Source: Paragonimus skrjabini miyazakii
Lineage: Eukaryota; Platyhelminthes; Trematoda; Plagiorchiida; Troglotrematidae
Assembly (NCBI GenBank): GCA_014338405.1
Contig: JTDE01000312.1
Span: 141,675 to 205,674 of the forward strand
Length of the DNA stretch: 64,000 nucleotides
Direction of reading: 5' to 3'
Positions within the stretch are counted from its first letter, which is position 1. Each line of letters starts with the position of its first letter. Below, one piece after another: positions 56,501 to 64,000 of this stretch. The translations under genes were made by a program, and so were the position numbers. A model generated the notes under the pieces. The model had not been told where the DNA came from. It did not search any database and saw nothing but the letters and a program-made list of their open reading frames with translations.

Positions 56501-59336
56501 TGACGTTGATGCATAATAGATGCACAGAAACCCGTTTATATGTTGTGGATTAGACGCTTTCGTTGAAATCGAATGAGCTACGCCATGTTTTTGTGGACAC
56601 CTCGAAGATGAAATGATTTTCGTTTCCCAGTCAGTAAATAGCTTACATTGCTTGTCTGGTTAGTCAGGATAAAGGTCAATAGTGTTCTTCAGTCATTATC
56701 CTTGGGACAATCACTTGCATGATGGAAATATGCACGAAATTATCCTGTCACATTGTAAGTACCACATGATCAGACCTAATCATACTTCGACGTAGAGAAC
56801 TTAAGTGCACACGCCGGCACATGCCCCGATAAACAAGGTAATTAGTACAACTGGGTGCATAAACTGATCAGTTTGGTTTTTGAACGTGTAAATTTATAAT
56901 CGGTTTGAATACTTAGATCTGTAAAGCTCTTATTTTGTGTGCATGCAACCGCAATTCAGTGTCACATCAGCCTCATACTTGTGATAAGACAGAAGTAATG
57001 GAAACTAGAACCACCAGACCATATTACATTATGAACAGTGCAACATGTGTGTCAGAAATCTAGTAAATACCGAATTGCAGTTTACATTAGAACGTTCGTG
57101 GTTAATATTAGTACGACGAAAACCGAAATCACAGTCAAGTAAACCTACGACCTACAGTTTTGTTTGGTTTTGTCAGGATCGCGAACTAATTCAGTTGTAC
57201 CTTCCACTTAACACAGATCGGTAGAGAATGAATAAAAGTTCACCAAACTCATTGGATATTTTACATTGAGACTGTCTTAAACGGGGAACATGTGATAATT
57301 CAGAAATGTTGGATGAGAGAAGACAGTCCATTATACAAAAGTGTTGACGTCTTCAAATAAAACGAATGAATATGACGATGTATTCGTGCAAAAAAACAAA
57401 AGTGGTTAAGGCAGGAGAAAGCGTTGGCTGTTTTGAAACACGTAACTTATCATCCTTCGTTCACCCGTACGTAAATCATGTTCCCTGATGATAGTTGTGT
57501 GTTCCCTATAGGTTATGAATCAGCTTACTAGGGATGTTTCATCCTATGGGTTGTAAACACCTGAGTCCTTGAGGAGTCGAATGACCAAATTATATATTGC
57601 TATCGGTGATCTTTGGCATATGTAGGTATAATGGATGTAGTCCATACATTGAAGAACCCCCCCACTGGAAGATGGCACAAAAAAGCATTGGTTTTATTAC
57701 AAATACTAAAGCTGATATAAAAGTGGAAGCAGAATCGTGAATAAAATACACAATCTTACGATTTTTGGTTTTCTGCGGTTGTGACTGCTGTTATGTGTTT
57801 CGGCGGTTGGTTTTGAAAATTGTTTTCTGTTCAGTAGACACGATGTAAAAATGTGTTGCGCTTATGGTAGCTTGAACATGGCAAGGCAAGCTCTGCCCTG
57901 CTTCTCTGTCTGATTTGCTTTGTAGAACGTTGGAATATTAAAAATCCAATGCACAGCGTGCAAAACGTAGCTTTTAAGACACCGACTACTGACGCTCAAG
58001 ATTTCTGTTGCTTCGGACACTAGTGCGCTGCATACTGTTGTTCGTGTGTATTATACGACGCCGCGATCATACATTGAGCATTTAATCATTTACAGTTATA
58101 CATAGAATGTGAGACAGTTTTCGCCAGTTAACTAAGTAACTTGCGAAACTGCCAGCTGTTTTACAAGTGGATGGGCAGCAAGACTGGCTGATGTAGAGGG
58201 CTCGGCATCACGCACGCATCAAAAAACGTGATCACCCACATTCAGGCGATAGACGAGAGTTATTTTTGGAATTAATTCTAGCAAAGCTTGCCTGACAGAC
58301 TTTAATTTCCGTTCCGTTCGCCACAGATGCAGATAAAAGATTCCCTGAGTTCGTCCTGTCACATGAAATTGGTTGTCAATGAAATACGGATACACTGAAA
58401 CAGCCTAGAATTGAAAATACGAACGCTTGTAAATGTTTTCGTATGGGTTTTTTTTCGAAGTTTTATCTGAGTGTTTCCAAGTTCATCGGTCAGTAAAATT
58501 GATATTCTTAATATGAACTGAAACTGAGTCAGTGTGTAAAACCATCTTTGACATGCATGTATATATTCTGAAAAAGACAATTTTGTCAAGTAGTGCAGAT
58601 ACACAGTCTGGCTAACAAACGCATTAGTAAAATAATCTTCTTTCTTTATTTACTTAGTTATTTACCGAACTATTAAGATAGAGAATTGTCAAATCGCCAT
58701 TCAAATCAAGTATCTACTTGTTACAAATCAACGTTTTATTGAGGAATCACACTTGTCATACAGAGGTAAATCAAATAAATTGCAGAGGTTAGTTACACGA
58801 CCTGTTGTTGTCTAGTTTTTTAGAAAAGACAATCTATCTCAGCTTGACAATTCTCTTTGTCATCGTGATCATCAGTGATTAGCAACCTGGAGGTGAACCC
58901 TATCCAACTTGTCATCACGTAATTACCAGTCTGCATGCTTAAGTTTGACTATCAGTCAACACGAGTTAGTCCTATTCAAACGGTTATCATCGTCAGCATC
59001 AGAACCTTTGCATTTGTTACTATTGTACATCTAGTGAATATTTGACTAGCCAGATGTGACACACATCTTTTATTTTATTTCAGATTCTTTCATTTCGATT
59101 TGGTTATATTCCACTAAGTTGTATCAAATTTGTTTGTATGTCACTGATTCATCTGCTTGATGATTTGCTTATCCACAGACGTACGATCTGAACCATGATG
59201 GAAAGATATCCAAAGAAGAATTCTTTTCTGTATCCACCAACGTAAGTTTGTTTTAAGATAATTTCCATTACGAAATCTTCTTGTTTAGGATTCAGATTTT
59301 CTGGCCAATCTGAACATTTTTGGAACGCAACTGTAG
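17370..59336 (+). CDS. KCNIP: Kv-channel-interacting protein (KChIP)-like EF-hand calcium sensor, seven-exon gene model
   Basis: Spliced model: 17370-17512, 17665-17818, 33029-33098, 39307-39377, 42018-42230, 59179-59241, 59289-59336 (762 nt, 253 residues plus TAG). KChIPs are cytosolic calcium sensors that bind the N-terminus of Kv4 potassium channels and tune their trafficking and gating; that role is inferred from the family. Seen here: THFTRKELQSIYQGFK (residues about 83-98), the CPTG motif of a dead EF1 (101-104), DTF..VY.SFFP (109-120), EF2 loop 136-147 (ends in Gln), canonical EF3 loop 172-183 (DLNGDGYISRVE) and EF4 loop 220-231 (DLNHDGKISKEE), and a 15-residue C-terminal helix. From residue 58 on, the exons align without gaps to vertebrate KChIPs as I recall them. 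FTRKELQ.(I/L)Y.GFK and the TF..(I/V)Y..FFP context favour KChIP over NCS-1. The exons span 42 kb; introns 2 and 5 are about 15 and 17 kb. The 5' exon is the weakest part. Confidence 0.88.
17665..17818 (+). CDS. KCNIP: KChIP-like exon 2 (start of conserved core)
   Basis: One base plus 51 codons, ending phase 0 at AAA|GTGAGG. It encodes the conserved core entry, with FTRKELQSIYQGFK at its end. The acceptor is TTTATTTCAG at 17664. A second acceptor (TTTTAAATCCAG, ending 17693) would give an exon of exactly 125 nt (two bases plus 41 codons), the size implied by the matching segment of vertebrate KChIPs. It would need a phase-1 first exon. Both may be used by alternative promoters. The core sequence is certain; only the 5' boundary is open. 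Confidence 0.85.
18327..18354. repeat. 28-bp near-perfect palindrome
   Basis: The core AGTTACTTATAAGTAACT (18332-18349) is a perfect 18-base palindrome. After one mismatched pair it continues as TGAC...GTCA. It could form a hairpin or cruciform, or be a dimer binding site. Confidence 0.8.
18787..18804. repeat. Short (AGCT)n simple repeat
   Basis: GAGCTAGCTAGCTAGCTT, an alternating self-complementary run. A minor microsatellite. Confidence 0.8.
19343..19557 (+). CDS. Candidate small secreted-protein exon (unassigned)
   Basis: An ATG frame of 71 codons plus two bases ends at a strong donor-like CAA|GTAAGT (19558). Starting at its second Met (codon 6), the N-terminus reads MKVFSVVLLITTLTYVN, which looks like a signal peptide. 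The remainder is polar with four Cys. A possible acceptor (TTATTTTTCAG) lies about 40 bases upstream of the ATG. I do not recognise the family. Its phase (2) does not fit KChIP exon 3, so it would belong to a nested transcript. It could equally be a chance frame. Confidence 0.2.
24211..24411 (-). mobile_element. Relic of Ty3/gypsy-type polymerase (RT to RNase H junction)
   Basis: On the minus strand one frame reads PQSVTDLRHFLQGFSSVSQI and continues RSRFVVG and LTSTLKQLIQ. This matches the block after the reverse transcriptase palm in Ty3/gypsy retrotransposons (P.S..LR.FLG...YYR.F...I...L..L). The Tyr-Tyr pair of the typical motif is replaced and a stop follows, so it is a dead fragment. No LTRs are seen nearby. 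Confidence 0.5.
25224..25476 (+). mobile_element. Penelope-like element fragment (terminal repeat with ribozyme, then coding-like frame)
   Basis: From 25224 to about 25325 this matches the tails at 30.7 and 38.9 kb (TGTATGCGTGTCC, GTCATATATAACT, CTGATGAGAGTAAAC). Unlike them it has no GIY-YIG-type coding sequence upstream. After the ribozyme the frame stays open to 25476, with RAKLPVLLAQLRTHEAQF. Because Penelope-like elements carry such repeats at both ends, I read this as a 5' terminal repeat followed by the start of the ORF. That reading is an inference. Confidence 0.6.
25276..25339 (+). ncRNA. Hammerhead ribozyme (type I arrangement), core intact
   Basis: Core CTGATGA (25295-25301), then a short helix II (GAGTAAAC, 25302-25309: one G-C pair, an A-A mismatch, GUAA loop), GAAA (25310-25313), helix III formed by the self-complementary ATGTTAACAT (25313-25322), and C25323 as the cleavage-site base. 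Predicted cleavage is between 25323 and 25324. Inner helix I pairs GTGA (25291-25294) with TTAT (25324-25327) weakly; outer helix I pairs GCATGT (25276-25281) with ACATAC (25334-25339) with one mismatch. Hammerheads are established components of Penelope-like elements. All invariant core bases are present, but helices I and II are weak, so activity is uncertain. Confidence 0.65.
25477..30157 (+). other. KChIP intron 2, middle part
   Basis: Mostly unremarkable AT-rich intron. A tRNA-derived segment at 29145-29240 is listed separately. The minus-strand frame at 26521-26724 reads smoothly but matches nothing I know and has no clear splice context. Confidence 0.5.
29145..29240 (-). repeat. tRNA-derived repeat fragment
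   Basis: On the minus strand an A-box-like AAGCTCAACCAAGACGTTAA (29211-29235 region) precedes an almost perfect B-box, AGGTTCGAATCTCG (29166-29179), about 45 bases downstream, a tRNA-like spacing. There is no acceptor stem or clean cloverleaf, so it is a pseudo-tRNA or SINE head rather than a tRNA gene. It differs from the SINE family at 0-4 kb. Confidence 0.45.
30158..30800 (+). mobile_element. Penelope-like retroelement, 3' end (broken)
   Basis: Two frames form one decayed coding region. Frame 30158-30388 carries KKDII.FLQFKGDHLANDIK, then RTYAAAQLRL and HVVYQFTC. Frame 30407-30658 carries EHVPNRLEQRMTQQT, then RSPASSITRHL and RHQNPKLLAF. Between them, in a third frame, lies CGDVYLG (30381-30401), the GIY-YIG-like core (Y-LG in place of YIG). 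In this family a reverse transcriptase is followed by a GIY-YIG-type endonuclease; only the C-terminal part is here. Frameshifts near 30378 and 30404, loss of the segment between YLG and EH, and a deletion of about 30 bases near 30614 (compare 38.77 kb) make it a pseudogene. The non-coding tail contains a hammerhead fold and ends near 30800. Confidence 0.8.
30725..30783 (+). ncRNA. Hammerhead ribozyme, well paired but with a core substitution
   Basis: Outer helix I pairs CATGTT (30725-30730) with AACAT..G (30776-30783, two-base bulge). Inner helix I pairs GCGA (30739-30742) perfectly with TCGC (30772-30775), leaving an internal loop as in natural type I hammerheads. The core CTGATGA (30743-30749) is intact, helix II is GAGTAAAC, and helix III is ATGTTAACAT (30761-30770). 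The expected GAAA is GGAA (30758-30761), a change at an invariant core adenine. The cleavage-site base would be A30771. This copy is probably inactive. Confidence 0.65.
30801..33028 (+). other. KChIP intron 2, last part
   Basis: Intronic DNA up to the acceptor at 33028. The stretch 32510-32700 is GC-richer, with a 75-codon minus-strand frame (32490-32717) that I cannot assign. It may be an old repeat. Confidence 0.45.
33029..33098 (+). CDS. KCNIP: KChIP-like exon 3 (degenerate EF1)
   Basis: Seventy nt: 23 codons plus one base, entered in phase 0. Acceptor TTTTAAAAG ends at 33028 and donor GTGAGC starts at 33099. It encodes CPTG followed by KDTFIQVYQSFFPSR. The CPxG pattern abolishes calcium binding in EF1 throughout the neuronal calcium sensor superfamily, and TF..(I/V)Y..FFP is the family signature. 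Its length and phase were predicted from the flanking exons before it was located, which strengthens the call. It is too short to stand out as an ORF. Confidence 0.9.
33099..38706 (+). other. KChIP intron 3, first part
   Basis: Intronic sequence with overlapping short frames on both strands. None carries a domain I recognise. Confidence 0.5.
38707..38940 (+). mobile_element. Penelope-like element, 5'-truncated 3' end with ribozyme core deleted
   Basis: Starts in the last coding block (LLRQQNPKLLAFGKPMFIRA, then HQPALC) and runs through the shared tail (GGTGATGACATAAT, CCCTGTCTA, TCATATATATAACT) to TCTTCTTTCTGC. It retains the segment missing from the copy at 30.6 kb. Its hammerhead has collapsed: AACTGATG (38901-38908) runs straight into TTAACATATCGCAACATATG, removing helix II and GAAA. 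Confidence 0.75.
39307..39377 (+). CDS. KCNIP: KChIP-like exon 4 (EF2)
   Basis: Seventy-one nt: two bases completing an Ala codon, then 23 codons, ending phase 0. The acceptor is a strong pyrimidine-rich TTTACTATTACAG, the donor GAA|GTAAGT. It encodes SAAYAQMCFRVFDKERSGEL and the rest of the EF2 loop to Glu146. The loop begins at Asp136; position 12 falls on the first codon of the next exon and is Gln instead of Glu or Asp, so this site probably binds calcium weakly or not at all. Confidence 0.93.
40556..40640 (+). repeat. tRNA-derived repeat fragment
   Basis: An A-box-like TTAGCGCAGTGGTCAAC (40566-40582) is followed about 20 bases later by a B-box-like GTGGTCGAAGTTC (40602-40614). The boxes are closer than in a functional tRNA and there is no cloverleaf. 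It probably derives from a SINE head and may be related to the 29.2-kb fragment. Confidence 0.4.
41358..41560 (-). repeat. tRNA-derived SINE copy 6 in KChIP intron 4
   Basis: Diverged minus-strand copy sharing TTCGGCTGGAGTCGGA (B-box side), TTGTCTCATATAAAATCC, GGATTTCTCAAACATTT and CACATGAAAGTT with the 3.6-kb copies. The A-box is badly decayed. The open frame over it is not a gene. Confidence 0.6.
42018..42230 (+). CDS. KCNIP: KChIP-like exon 5 (EF3 and linker to EF4)
   Basis: Seventy-one codons, phase 0 at both ends, acceptor CCTTCGTGCAG and donor GAA|GTAAGT. It encodes the RGT..EK..W.F.LYDLNGDGYI block of EF3. The loop residues Asp172, Asn174, Asp176, Tyr178, Ser180 and Glu183 are all suitable ligands. 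A helical linker follows. The 213 nt equal the sum of the two vertebrate segments of 36 and 35 codons (108 + 105 nt), so two exons found separately in vertebrates are one here. Confidence 0.95.
42231..50402 (+). other. KChIP intron 5, first part
   Basis: About 8 kb of intronic DNA. The longest frames (46872-47246 plus; 44188-44460 minus) are not recognisable and look like chance. Confidence 0.5.
50403..50573 (+). CDS. Candidate orphan or alternative terminal exon in intron 5
   Basis: An acceptor-like TGCATTTGCCAG (ending 50402) opens a 56-codon frame with TGA at 50571-50573. It begins YACGGGNGNNSGIDKF and continues with a very basic segment (RTKTRRQCLKMRKAH) to PDPIWS. Composition is visibly GC-richer than the intron around it. 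It starts in phase 0, the same phase in which KChIP exon 5 ends. Splicing exon 5 to it would give an isoform lacking EF4 and the C-terminal helix. I do not recognise the peptide. The alternatives are a chance frame or an old repeat; a 127-codon frame on the opposite strand overlaps. Confidence 0.22.
   Translation, partial: YACGGGNGNNSGIDKFSTSRTRPETHEDLMRTKTRRQCLKMRKAHLIRHAPDPIWS
50574..59178 (+). other. KChIP intron 5, remainder
   Basis: Intronic DNA to the acceptor at 59178. Only a short GGT-rich microsatellite (54764-54783) and no supported genes. Confidence 0.5.
54764..54783. repeat. Short imperfect (GGT)n microsatellite
   Basis: TGGTGGTGGTGTTGGTGGTA, six GGT-like units with one interruption. 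Confidence 0.8.
59179..59241 (+). CDS. KCNIP: KChIP-like exon 6 (EF4)
   Basis: Twenty-one codons in phase 0, acceptor TTATCCACAG, donor AAC|GTAAGT. It encodes TYDLNHDGKISKEEFFSVST plus one Asn. The EF4 loop is canonical: Asp220, Asn222, Asp224, Lys226, Ser228, Glu231. Sixty-three nt is the exact length of the corresponding KChIP segment. It follows a 17-kb intron. Confidence 0.95.
59289..59336 (+). CDS. KCNIP: KChIP-like exon 7 (C-terminal helix and stop)
   Basis: Fifteen codons plus TAG, entered in phase 0 after a 47-nt intron (GTAAGT...TTGTTTAG). It encodes DSDFLANLNIFGTQL. KChIPs end in a 15-residue segment of the pattern D..(I/F)(M/L)..L.(L/I)F..., and the length and spacing match. In the family this helix packs in the hydrophobic groove and is displaced by Kv4 peptide. 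No AATAAA is obvious just downstream. Confidence 0.88.
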   Translation, partial: DSDFLANLNIFGTQL

Positions 59337-62300
59337 CTCGCGTGCTATAAAACGAAACAACTGACCGATCAAAGCAGACAAATTCAGAACTTCAGAAAAT
59401 TTTACCATATCACCTAATGGAACACGTAGTGCTTTCCAGATCTCGTTAACTTAGCCCGATACCTTTGGATTACATATTCGTCAATTGGGCTCTCTTTTTA
59501 ATGTACATTTGTTTGTGTTTGTTACAAGATTATAATTATTTGTTACATGTGCTGACCAATGGAATAATTACCTATTTTGCAAGATATGCGTCGAACGCTT
59601 TTTGTATTTACTAAGAAAGTCAAGAGTGTTCTTCGCGATCCAACGACTGATCACCTATACGTTTACTATTGTCCTATAATCGGAAATAGAATTACGCGTC
59701 AGTACACTTATAAAATAGGTTTTCGAGGTCTGTTTGTGCCAACGAGTTGTGTAACCTGTTCGGTAGTTTAACAGAAATCTGTACATCATTGATGAATTAT
59801 CTTTTCTAATGAACCTTGAAGACTTCAAAATACCCACAGGTAATTACAGTTATTAAACTAGTCGTGATTAAATTTTTGGATGGAATGGTATTTACTGTTC
59901 CACTCTTTCAACGCAAATTTGTTATATGATGTTATGAGTATTTATGATAATCTATTCTTTCCCATGAGATTTACCAATGAAAATGCTTGAGTGTTTCGTA
60001 TGTTTTGTCACATTATTTTCCAGTATAATTGAACAGTCTACATGAAAGACAAACGATGACCATTTGAAATACATAATTATAAAGGTAGAATAGTTTTGGC
60101 TCGTCCAATCATGGATTACTTTTGTACACTCATTGAAACGTATCCGTTTCTACCAAATGATTATCGGGTTCAAAATGTTTGGGCAAAATTTATCGCTCTC
60201 TGTGTCTATTACCAAGAAACATCTGTATTAGAAAAATTCATCTGTAGTGGGGTATTTCAAACGTAATTTAACAAACACACTGTGGACTCGGTTGTCCCTT
60301 ATACTTCTTCAAGAGTCGGGTTCACTTGACTGGCTTAGTTCATTGTTTCGAGTAAAGGTCTACTTTTAGCAGAAGCATTTCCCGATGGAATCGGATGCTG
60401 ATCTTTTAACTAGAATGTGGAAAATATCTACTCCGCACATCAGCTCCTTGACATGGCTGACCCAGCAGCGTCAGCTGTAGACTGATTGCGATTTCAGTGG
60501 TCGGAGTTTCAAATGATTTTGACAACCTTTGCTGATCCTGCCGGGTTCTGAACTGCTTTCCAATGAGGCAGAAAAACCATCGTTTAAATCAGTGATCTTT
60601 GTGATACTTGTCAGCACAAAACTAATAACCAGTTTGGTTGGATATAGTAAAATATACCAGATACTGTTTGTAATGACGAAGTGATAGATTAGTCGTGCAC
60701 TTTTTTCAGTAATTCAACTGCGATAAGACATGTCATCATCACATTACAGTAGAACGACATATCTTTCACTGGTCATGAAATAATCTCGGTCGGGTGGTTC
60801 TCAAGTCCGTCCATTGAGTGAATACCAAATATATATTTATTACGCATGCAAACGAAGCTGCGTTATTGAAGTCGGAATTGAGAAGACTGATGTTGCATTA
60901 ACCTCACTGATTTTGGGGCTAATCTCACGTTGTTGAAGTCACCCACATTTAGTAAGGCGTAGCAAAGTTATTGAGATGACCACCGGGAAAATAGTTAGAC
61001 AGAACTAAAAATTAACATGTTTGATAAATGGACGCGACAAGAAGGTGGATAATTCACCGTATGGTTTCCGGTATACTTAGAAGAACATAATCGTATACCG
61101 CAAGCATATTGATTCCGCTCTCGTGAAATCGCTAAATCAATACCACTGTCATCATCTTATTGCAGGTCAGGTCTAGCAGACTCATGTCTACAACTTTGAT
61201 ATCCATCGTAAAGCCTATTCTGTTGGCGCGACATCTGGTTGCATAGTTCAACCATAGACTTTTGTTAACAACTCTGCCGAGTCAACACTGAAAAGTTCGA
61301 AATCACAATACTTCCCAGAACAAGGTCATCACGCCCACCTCTTTACTGCAGAACGAATAATGACAAGCTGCATCAATGAATTGCAAAATATAAAGTAATT
61401 AACTGAGTGAAGAGTTTTCCGCAGTGTGAAAACGAGGAAAAATGGTGTACAATCCGATTGGCACTTTGCCTTGGTTCCCGTCCACAGATAAGCTGCTGAA
61501 ATTGGACCAACTCTTCGTGTGCTATAGACAGATCAAAAGCCATCTGATTGTGAACGATAGAATATCACATCAATCGTTGCCTTTATTATGGCACATCCTT
61601 AAGCGTAGTTCGTATCATCGTTTGCTGACCCACTACATGAGTCAGCAAAATCAGACAAGGGGCAATAAATAAAACTACCTCCTTCACTGTTGGAGAATAT
61701 CCAAAGTAAAACAACCTTTCTGAATCTGTTGTGATAGTTTCATTAACTATCCCAAAGTTCTAATCAGCGTGGCTGGTTGATCACACTAAAATCGGAGCAC
61801 AACATCTGAAAAACAGTGCCAGCAAATGTGTACTTTTTGGTTTTGTACCTAAGTTATGGGTTCATTTCGCGTTATTATTATGGCTCATGTTTTCATGGTA
61901 CATGCCATCTCTTAACTGAAACTCTGTATTTCTTTCTCTTCATTATGCTTTTTATGGTCGCTTAAGAAAGATTCATGTGTGTACAGCATTGTAAACCTGC
62001 GCTAACCCATAAAATTCCGTAGACTTCCGTTCCAAAACACAAGTTCAAAAAACCGTCTCTGTTTTCTACAACAAACATGAATTGATCTCACCAGAAGTAT
62101 ACAAACAAACGTTTAAGTGCTTCCGATGGTGGTCAAGAATCAAAACATTTAAGTAGTTGTAGATATTGCAGTGGAATATTTTTCTAGCATTAAACTTACT
62201 GAGAATGTATACTCATGTCTGGTTCCAACAAGGTGATACGGGGCCACAGCATACACTATAAGTGATGAGAAAACAATGATGAATGTTTCGTTCGACGGTG

Positions 62301-62349
62301 GATCGATCATGACTGATATGGGGAGTGGTCTACTTGGTCCAGATATATC
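59337..62349. other. Downstream DNA of the KChIP gene
   Basis: Begins with the KChIP 3' untranslated region, whose end cannot be placed because no canonical AATAAA is close. Frames such as 61442-61672 resemble nothing I know. Confidence 0.45.
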
Positions 62350-62466
62350 AGTCCATTAGGTAGCTTCTATTTGGGTTACTTCAAAACAAATGCCCCCGGA
62401 AACCAGTCATTATTTGCAGAGGATCTCAAAATTTACATTATCTCCGAACATACTGCCAGCTGTTGA
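62350..62466 (+). mobile_element. Relic of non-LTR (LINE) reverse transcriptase
   Basis: The frame from 62350 to the TGA at 62464 reads SPLGSFYLGYFKTNAPGNQ, then SLFAEDLKIYI. This matches the GP..F..Y.ND.P...LFADDLKIY catalytic region of LINE reverse transcriptases; the FADD box is FAED here. A possible preceding LGP lies in another frame (near 62333). Decay beyond the stop is heavy. The element is dead and its clade cannot be told. Confidence 0.5.
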
Positions 62467-64000
62467 GTACGTTGAAAATTGGATTAACAAAATGGGTAAA
62501 AGAATTCTTTTGTGTGAAATAATACCTCTTTCTGGATAAAACATGTTGCATAAGCTCTCAAGTTAGCTCAGTTTTAATCGCATCAGTACAGTGTTGGCAC
62601 ATCGATACAACAATATAGCGTTGACGATAATCTAATAGTCACTCCACTTGGAAGGTTGTTTTCATTCTGATGAGGATGGAAAATATCTGTTTATCACTGC
62701 TGTCAGGATCTAGTCTACAAAGGTAACTATTATTTCATGTGTACCGAAAACATGTGGATGTTTTCTTTAGTTTCTCCAGTTTAATCAAAAGGAATTCTCT
62801 TTTTCTTCAAGGCCAACGCACGTGTACATTATAGAAGACAATAGAGTTTACTATTATCTGCAGCCCACGCACGGTCCACAATAGTTACAACAATTTGGTT
62901 GCTTGTCGATAGTTCAGCTCCCTGGTTGAGCAGTGGTGTAGATCCATCTAATCGGACGAATCGTCTGGGATTTGATCAATTTTAGGTTGAGCAGCATTCA
63001 TATTTGATGGTAGCATTTGCATCCAGATGGACTTTCCATCCAATCTCTTACGAAAAGTGGCATTAGACACGAGTTTTGCTCGTGTTAGAGCCCGTCAGTA
63101 ACGCAGATCTTTTTCATTGACGGTTCACTGTGGGCACGGTAAACGCATTCTCGGTCGCATTTGTGGCAGCGCCACGCGGTCGTGTGACGATGAATTATGT
63201 TACCCACTCGTTGCAGTCCACAGTCACACAGTTACCACCTACTAAACTTCTGAATACCCTTCCGTGTCTATATCTCTCCAACTGGTCCGCTTCAAGAGCT
63301 GCGTCTTCTAGGAGTCGTTGTTTCCTACAATAACGTAAAAGATAGACTTGTATAACATTCCAGTATCACGCCTTCTGGACACCGGGATTTTGTCTGCCTT
63401 TTTATAGCTGACTCTGAAACAATTGTTTCAGGATCCGATGGGCCTGTCCCAGCCAACGGGGCAAGTTGAGCATTAACATGACCTCCGTGTCATCTGTGTC
63501 TGCTCGCTGAGGTACCTCAGTGATCTGAAACATACATGACCACCAACCACCTGAGGCACTCTTTACACCTGCCTGTTTTATCATGAATCAGAATGTTCAA
63601 TGCACATGCAAATCTGTACCTCACGCTTATGACGAATTGTTTAGCTCGTTTATAAACACTTTCCGAAGTCAAGAAAACAACACAGTAGCGAACGTGACTT
63701 GGTTTTTTTTGTTCGATCACCAGGCTAAATACAACATAACAAATATGAAAACATCAGCCAAGGGACAAATTTTCATACACACTGTGGTTGCTATTATGCT
63801 TTAATTGGCCAACAAAGAAAACGAGTCTTTTCCACATTGTTGTTCTTATGACGAATTGTGTGTACCAGCTAGAATCATTGAGAGAAATGCCAATAAAACA
63901 GAGTAACCTTGAAGGTCGATGGCTCACACCAGTAGAACATGTATAGGATCCGCGCCGGAGCACCCGCAGTAAAGCCGTAGGACAGTAACATGAGTGATCA
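62467..64000. other. Downstream DNA with a GC-richer unexplained stretch
   Basis: From about 63110 to 63590 the sequence is GC-richer and open on both strands (63130-63333 plus; 63402-63584 minus, containing TEVPQRADTDDTEVML). The minus strand also has TATAAAAAGG near 63400. This may be an old repeat or a pseudogene; I cannot assign it. Confidence 0.35.

Noticed and set aside
62668..62690. CTGATGAGGATGGAAA, a hammerhead-like core
   Set aside because: Only five bases lie between CTGATGA and GAAA, so helix II cannot form, and no flanking helices pair.
63421..63465. Candidate last KChIP exon after TTGTTTCAG, reading DPMGLSQPTGQVEH then stop
   Set aside because: Right phase and length class but no resemblance to the KChIP C-terminal helix; the exon at 59289-59336 fits far better.
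1..64000. Bacterial operons, CRISPR arrays, phage or plasmid functions
   Set aside because: No long ORFs, ribosome binding sites or regularly spaced repeats; the window is clearly eukaryotic.

Overview
This window is AT-rich, intron-rich eukaryotic DNA, most likely from a flatworm and probably a digenean trematode. The reasons are very long introns next to tiny ones (a 47-base last intron), a Penelope-like retroelement with a GIY-YIG-type C-terminus of the kind I associate with trematodes, tRNA-derived short repeats, and no bacterial gene organisation. The species cannot be named from the sequence. Nearly all long ORFs on either strand are chance open frames.

The one clear host gene is on the + strand. 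It is a Kv-channel-interacting protein (KChIP) of the neuronal calcium sensor superfamily, rebuilt here from seven short exons: 17370-17512, 17665-17818, 33029-33098, 39307-39377, 42018-42230, 59179-59241 and 59289-59336. All splice sites are GT/AG and all phases agree. The model encodes 253 residues: a hydrophobic, cysteine-containing N-terminus, a degenerate first EF-hand with a CPTG signature, a weakened second EF-hand, two canonical EF-hands, and a 15-residue C-terminal helix. The first exon is the least certain part.

Layout: 1-4.3 kb holds a cluster of tRNA-derived SINE copies, several as inverted pairs. 4.3-17.4 kb is featureless upstream DNA. 17.4-59.3 kb is the KChIP gene. Its 15-kb intron 2 holds a Ty3/gypsy relic (24.2 kb), a fragment I read as the 5' end of a Penelope-like element (25.2 kb), a tRNA-like repeat (29.2 kb) and a broken Penelope-like 3' end (30.2-30.8 kb). 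Intron 3 holds a third Penelope fragment (38.7 kb). Intron 4 holds a tRNA-like repeat and another SINE copy. The 17-kb intron 5 holds an unassigned exon-like ORF (50.4 kb). 59.3-64 kb is downstream DNA with a relic of a non-LTR reverse transcriptase (62.35 kb) and a GC-richer unexplained stretch (63.1-63.6 kb).

The most notable non-coding signal is a hammerhead self-cleaving ribozyme fold in the Penelope-like fragments. One copy (25.3 kb) keeps every core base, one (30.7 kb) has a core substitution, and one (38.9 kb) has lost the core by deletion.
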